Shown here: positions 6,691-8,617 of the stretch, one piece after another
Numbering within the stretch: the first letter of the stretch is position 1
How the letters are laid out: each line of letters starts with the position of its first letter
From: Gemmatimonadota bacterium
GTDB lineage: Bacteria > Gemmatimonadota > Gemmatimonadetes > Gemmatimonadales > GWC2-71-9
DNA: 8,617 nt
Direction: 5' to 3'
Assembly: GCA_029884275.1 (NCBI GenBank)
Contig: JAOUIC010000049.1
Location: 1 to 8,617, forward strand
The notes under the pieces: generated by a model
What the model was told of the DNA's origin: nothing
The model's input: the letters and a program-made list of their open reading frames with translations, nothing else
Database searches by the model: none
Position numbers and translations under genes: made by a program

Positions 6691-8415
6691 ATGACCGGAG
6701 CCGAGCTTCGCGCTCAGTTCGCCTTCGGGCGCCAGGTGGCCACCGGACCAGTCGCGACTCACTACGCGCGCGACCAAGCCGGCAAGTTCGTCATGATCCA
6801 CCTGCTGGAGGGGGTCGCCGAATCCGGACGCGCGACGTTGCTGGAGGCCGTGCGGCACCTCCCGGCGGCCGACCGCGTGCGGGTGCTGCAACAGATCGAG
6901 GTGGACGGCGCCCCGGTGATCATCACGGAGTATCTGGAGGGATTCACCACGTTCCCCGCCTGGCTGGCGAGTCACGCGGGGCCGGGGGCGCCGGCGCCAA
7001 GCGCTGACGCCGTGCCGGCCACTCCGCCGCCCGCGCCACCGGCACGGGAGGAACGTCCGCGCCCGGGCGAGTTCACCCAACTGTTCGGCGCCGCGGTGGA
7101 CCTCACCGGCGCGCCGCCGCCCGCCGCCGCGAAACCGCCCGTGGCGCAACCGCCGGCTGCGACGCCACCGGTGGCGAAACCACCCGCTGCGCCGCCGTCC
7201 GCCACGCGGCCACCGGTGGTGCAACCACCTGTCATGCCACCAGCCGCCGCCGCGACGCCGCCCGTGGCGAAACCACCGGCTGCGCCGCCCGCGCCGAAGC
7301 CGCCCGACGTGCCTGCCCGCGAGGCACAACCAGCCGCGGGAGAGTTCACGCAGATGTTCGGCGACGCCGCGGACCTCCGCGGCGCGCCGCCGCCTGCCGC
7401 GAAGCCACCGGCCGCGACGCCGCCCGCGGCGAAACCACCGGCTGCGACGCCACCGGCCAAGAGCGTGCCGCCGGGCAGCCTCGATGAGACGCTGGTGCTG
7501 ACGCCGTTCGATCCCGACGCGCCACGCCCGCCCGCGCCACCCCCACCGCCCAAGCCGCCCGCGGCGCCGACGCCCGCGCGACCGAAGCCCAAGGTCCGCT
7601 GGCGCGAGGACCCGCCGGCGCCGCCCGAGCCCGGGGCACCGCCCGTGGTACGCTGGAAGGAACCGCCGACCGGACCCGCGGCGCCGCCGCCGCCCACACC
7701 GCCACCCGCGCCGCGGCAGGCAACGCCCCCACCGGCGGCCACCGCACCGCGCGCGCCCGCGCCGCCGCCGAGCCCGCCGAAACCGTCCGCCGGCGAGTTC
7801 ACGCAGATGTTCGGCGCGGCCGGAGAGGAACCGACGCCTCCCCCCCCAACCACTCCGCCGACGCCCGGGAGCTTCACGGAGGTCTTCCGGCCGGCACCGG
7901 AGCCGCCGGTTCGCCCACCACCCCGCGAGCCCGAGGGCGGCGACTACCTCAAGGCCTTGCAGGAAACGCCGCCACCGCGGCGCCAGTCGCCGGAGCCACC
8001 ACCACCGCCGCCTGCGAAGACGAGCGACGGGGGGCCGCTGTCGCAGCCCGGCGAGTTCACCCGGCTCATGGCTGGGTTGCCGAGCACGCCGCCGGGCGCT
8101 CCTCCCTCGGCCCCGCGCACGCCCCCGGCCGCGCCGCCATCGGCGCCGCGCACACCCCCGGCCGCACCACCGCCATCGGCGGCACCGTCGCCCGGGTCGT
8201 TCACGCAGATCATCGGGGGCCCGCCGCCGGTGGCTCAGCGCGCTCCGGCGCAACCGTCCCGCCCGCCCGCGCAACCGATGGAACCGGTGGAGCCGGTCGA
8301 CGACGACGCGGGCGAACCCGCGGGGCGCGATCCGCGCACCACGGTGCTGATCGTGGCGTTGGGCGTGGTAGGGTTGGCGGCGGTGATCCTGGTGCTGTTC
8401 ATCGCGCTGACGTAG
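6691..8415 (+). CDS. Proline-rich, C-tail-anchored protein with degenerate kinase-like N-terminus and six G-[ES]-F-T motifs
   Basis: A 574-residue protein of no named family. Residues 5-94 look like a decayed Ser/Thr kinase N-lobe: F-G-R-Q-V-A-T-G, then Y-A-R-D, then V-M-I-H-L-L where V-A-I-K would be (no lysine), then V-D-G-A-P-V-I-I-T-E-Y-L-E-G-F like a kinase hinge. No catalytic loop follows. Residues about 95-545 are Pro/Ala-rich and probably disordered. They carry six short motifs at 126, 217, 368, 393, 454 and 502, and two V-R-W-[RK]-E elements. A membrane segment (about 550-574) ends the protein, giving a C-tail anchor with the rest cytoplasmic. The start is uncertain: ATG 6691 is preferred, in-frame TTG at 6649 is the alternative, and neither has a clear SD. 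It is divergent from tssK and converges on a second tssK-like gene, so a T6SS link is inferred from position. Confidence 0.87.
   Translation: MTGAELRAQFAFGRQVATGPVATHYARDQAGKFVMIHLLEGVAESGRATLLEAVRHLPAADRVRVLQQIEVDGAPVIITEYLEGFTTFPAWLASHAGPGAPAPSADAVPATPPPAPPAREERPRPGEFTQLFGAAVDLTGAPPPAAAKPPVAQPPAATPPVAKPPAAPPSATRPPVVQPPVMPPAAAATPPVAKPPAAPPAPKPPDVPAREAQPAAGEFTQMFGDAADLRGAPPPAAKPPAATPPAAKPPAATPPAKSVPPGSLDETLVLTPFDPDAPRPPAPPPPPKPPAAPTPARPKPKVRWREDPPAPPEPGAPPVVRWKEPPTGPAAPPPPTPPPAPRQATPPPAATAPRAPAPPPSPPKPSAGEFTQMFGAAGEEPTPPPPTTPPTPGSFTEVFRPAPEPPVRPPPREPEGGDYLKALQETPPPRRQSPEPPPPPPAKTSDGGPLSQPGEFTRLMAGLPSTPPGAPPSAPRTPPAAPPSAPRTPPAAPPPSAAPSPGSFTQIIGGPPPVAQRAPAQPSRPPAQPMEPVEPVDDDAGEPAGRDPRTTVLIVALGVVGLAAVILVLFIALT
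7066..7410 (+). repeat. Internal duplication around the first two motifs
   Basis: The 25 residues encoded at 7066-7140 and the 24 at 7339-7410 align along their whole length with one gap: 20 of 24 aligned residues are identical, counted by eye. The shared unit is the G-E-F-T motif followed by x-A-x-D-L-x-G-A-P-P-P-A-A-K-P-P. The other four motifs lack this extension, so these two are the most recent copies. The sequence between them is Pro/Ala low complexity. Confidence 0.75.
8101..8166 (+). repeat. Two tandem 33-base coding repeats
   Basis: Positions 8101-8133 and 8134-8166 each encode P-P-S-A-P-R-T-P-P-A-A, with only a few third-position base differences. A partial third copy follows. The unit is in frame, so copy number could change without breaking the gene. 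Confidence 0.8.
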
Positions 8416-8436
8416 CGCCGCGCACCCCGGCCGGCC

Positions 8437-8617
8437 TCACTCGGTCGGCAGAATGACGACCAACTCCAGTTGCGGACTCGGGAAGTCCTCCGGCACGTAC
8501 GCCGCCAGCGAGCGCCCGCGCGCGACACCGTCCCAGTCGGCCCCCGAGCGGCCAACCCGGAAATACAGGTAGCCGAGCTTGACGGGCACCGCGCTCGGTG
8601 GCGTGGGCACGTGCTTC
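8437..8617 (-). CDS. Second TssK-like protein (C-terminal 59 residues only)
   Basis: The gene enters from the right edge and ends at TGA (8439-8437). The visible tail aligns without gaps to the end of the complete TssK in this window over about 57 residues, with 17 identities counted by eye. Shared landmarks are H-x-x-x-P-P-S, G-x-x-Y-F, G-x-S-G-x-x-W, Y-x-P, and E-L-x-V-x-L. This covers the end of the TssK C-terminal domain, which contacts the membrane complex in characterised systems. It is only distantly related to its neighbour, so it is not a recent duplication. It converges with the proline-rich gene, 21 bases apart, and belongs to a different transcript from tssK-tssL-tssM. It could be the true TssK of another T6SS segment or a specialised paralogue. 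Confidence 0.8.
   Translation of the reverse strand, partial: KHVPTPPSAVPVKLGYLYFRVGRSGADWDGVARGRSLAAYVPEDFPSPQLELVVILPTE

Larger units (their letters stand above)
7066..8217 (+). repeat. Array of six G-[ES]-F-T-[QER]-x-[FMI] peptide motifs
   Basis: Coding motif copies at 7066-7089 (GEFTQLFG), 7339-7362 (GEFTQMFG), 7792-7815 (GEFTQMFG), 7867-7890 (GSFTEVFR), 8050-8073 (GEFTRLMA) and 8194-8217 (GSFTQIIG). The preceding residue is Pro or Ala. Gly, Phe and Thr are invariant in all six, and the third residue after Thr is always hydrophobic (F, F, F, F, M, I). Spacing is irregular, and the linkers are Pro/Ala-rich and much less conserved. This looks like a set of short linear motifs kept by selection inside disordered sequence. 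Confidence 0.8.

Noticed and set aside
7111..7461. Pro/Ala-rich repeats considered as a CRISPR-like or mobile repeat array
   Set aside because: The repeats are irregular, in frame and coding, with no unique spacers.
6550..8274. Minus-strand open frames opposite the proline-rich gene, Gly/Arg-rich
   Set aside because: These are complements of Pro/Ala codons. The plus frame has a coherent N-terminal module, conserved motifs and a membrane anchor.
8416..8436. Possible bidirectional terminator between the convergent genes (CCGGCCGG at 8427-8434)
   Set aside because: The palindrome has no loop, only 8 bases, and no T tract on either strand. It is expected by chance at this GC.

Overview
This GC-rich window carries part of a type VI secretion system (T6SS) locus, with its inner-membrane and baseplate-docking genes. 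The host is not named by the sequence. Four things suggest a soil-type bacterium outside the Proteobacteria, such as Gemmatimonadota or Acidobacteriota: high GC, a TssM with an intact but variant P-loop, a PrcB-like lipoprotein, and a proline-rich protein with repeated G-E-F-T motifs. This placement is inference only. I saw no RNA genes, CRISPR array, insertion sequence or other mobile element.

Layout, left to right. A tightly packed minus-strand operon fills positions 1-6458. Read in its own direction it runs tssK (5088-6458), tssL/dotU (4343-5053), tssM/icmF (894-4346), a small lipoprotein with a PrcB-like domain (376-864), and the start of a zinc-ribbon protein with a kinase-like N-terminal segment (1-362, cut by the window edge). 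Gaps are 34, -4, 29 and 13 bases, so the genes are probably co-transcribed and partly translationally coupled. Positions 6459-6690 form a divergent control region. An AT-only palindrome (6545-6554) there supplies a TATAAT box to each strand.

On the plus strand, 6691-8415 encodes a 574-residue proline-rich protein. It has a degenerate kinase-like N-terminal module, six copies of a short G-[ES]-F-T motif in a disordered region, and one C-terminal membrane anchor. Converging on it, and cut by the right edge (8437-8617), is the C-terminus of a second TssK-like protein.

How the genes work together. TssL and TssM form the inner-membrane part of the T6SS trans-envelope complex, and TssK links the phage-like baseplate to it (established for the families). 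No canonical TssJ lipoprotein is visible; the lipoprotein behind tssM belongs to another family. The most unusual parts are the two non-core proteins with degenerate kinase-like modules and the array of Thr-containing motifs. These could be a phosphothreonine/FHA-type regulatory or scaffold layer for this T6SS, which is a hypothesis. The second TssK-like gene is the other notable oddity.
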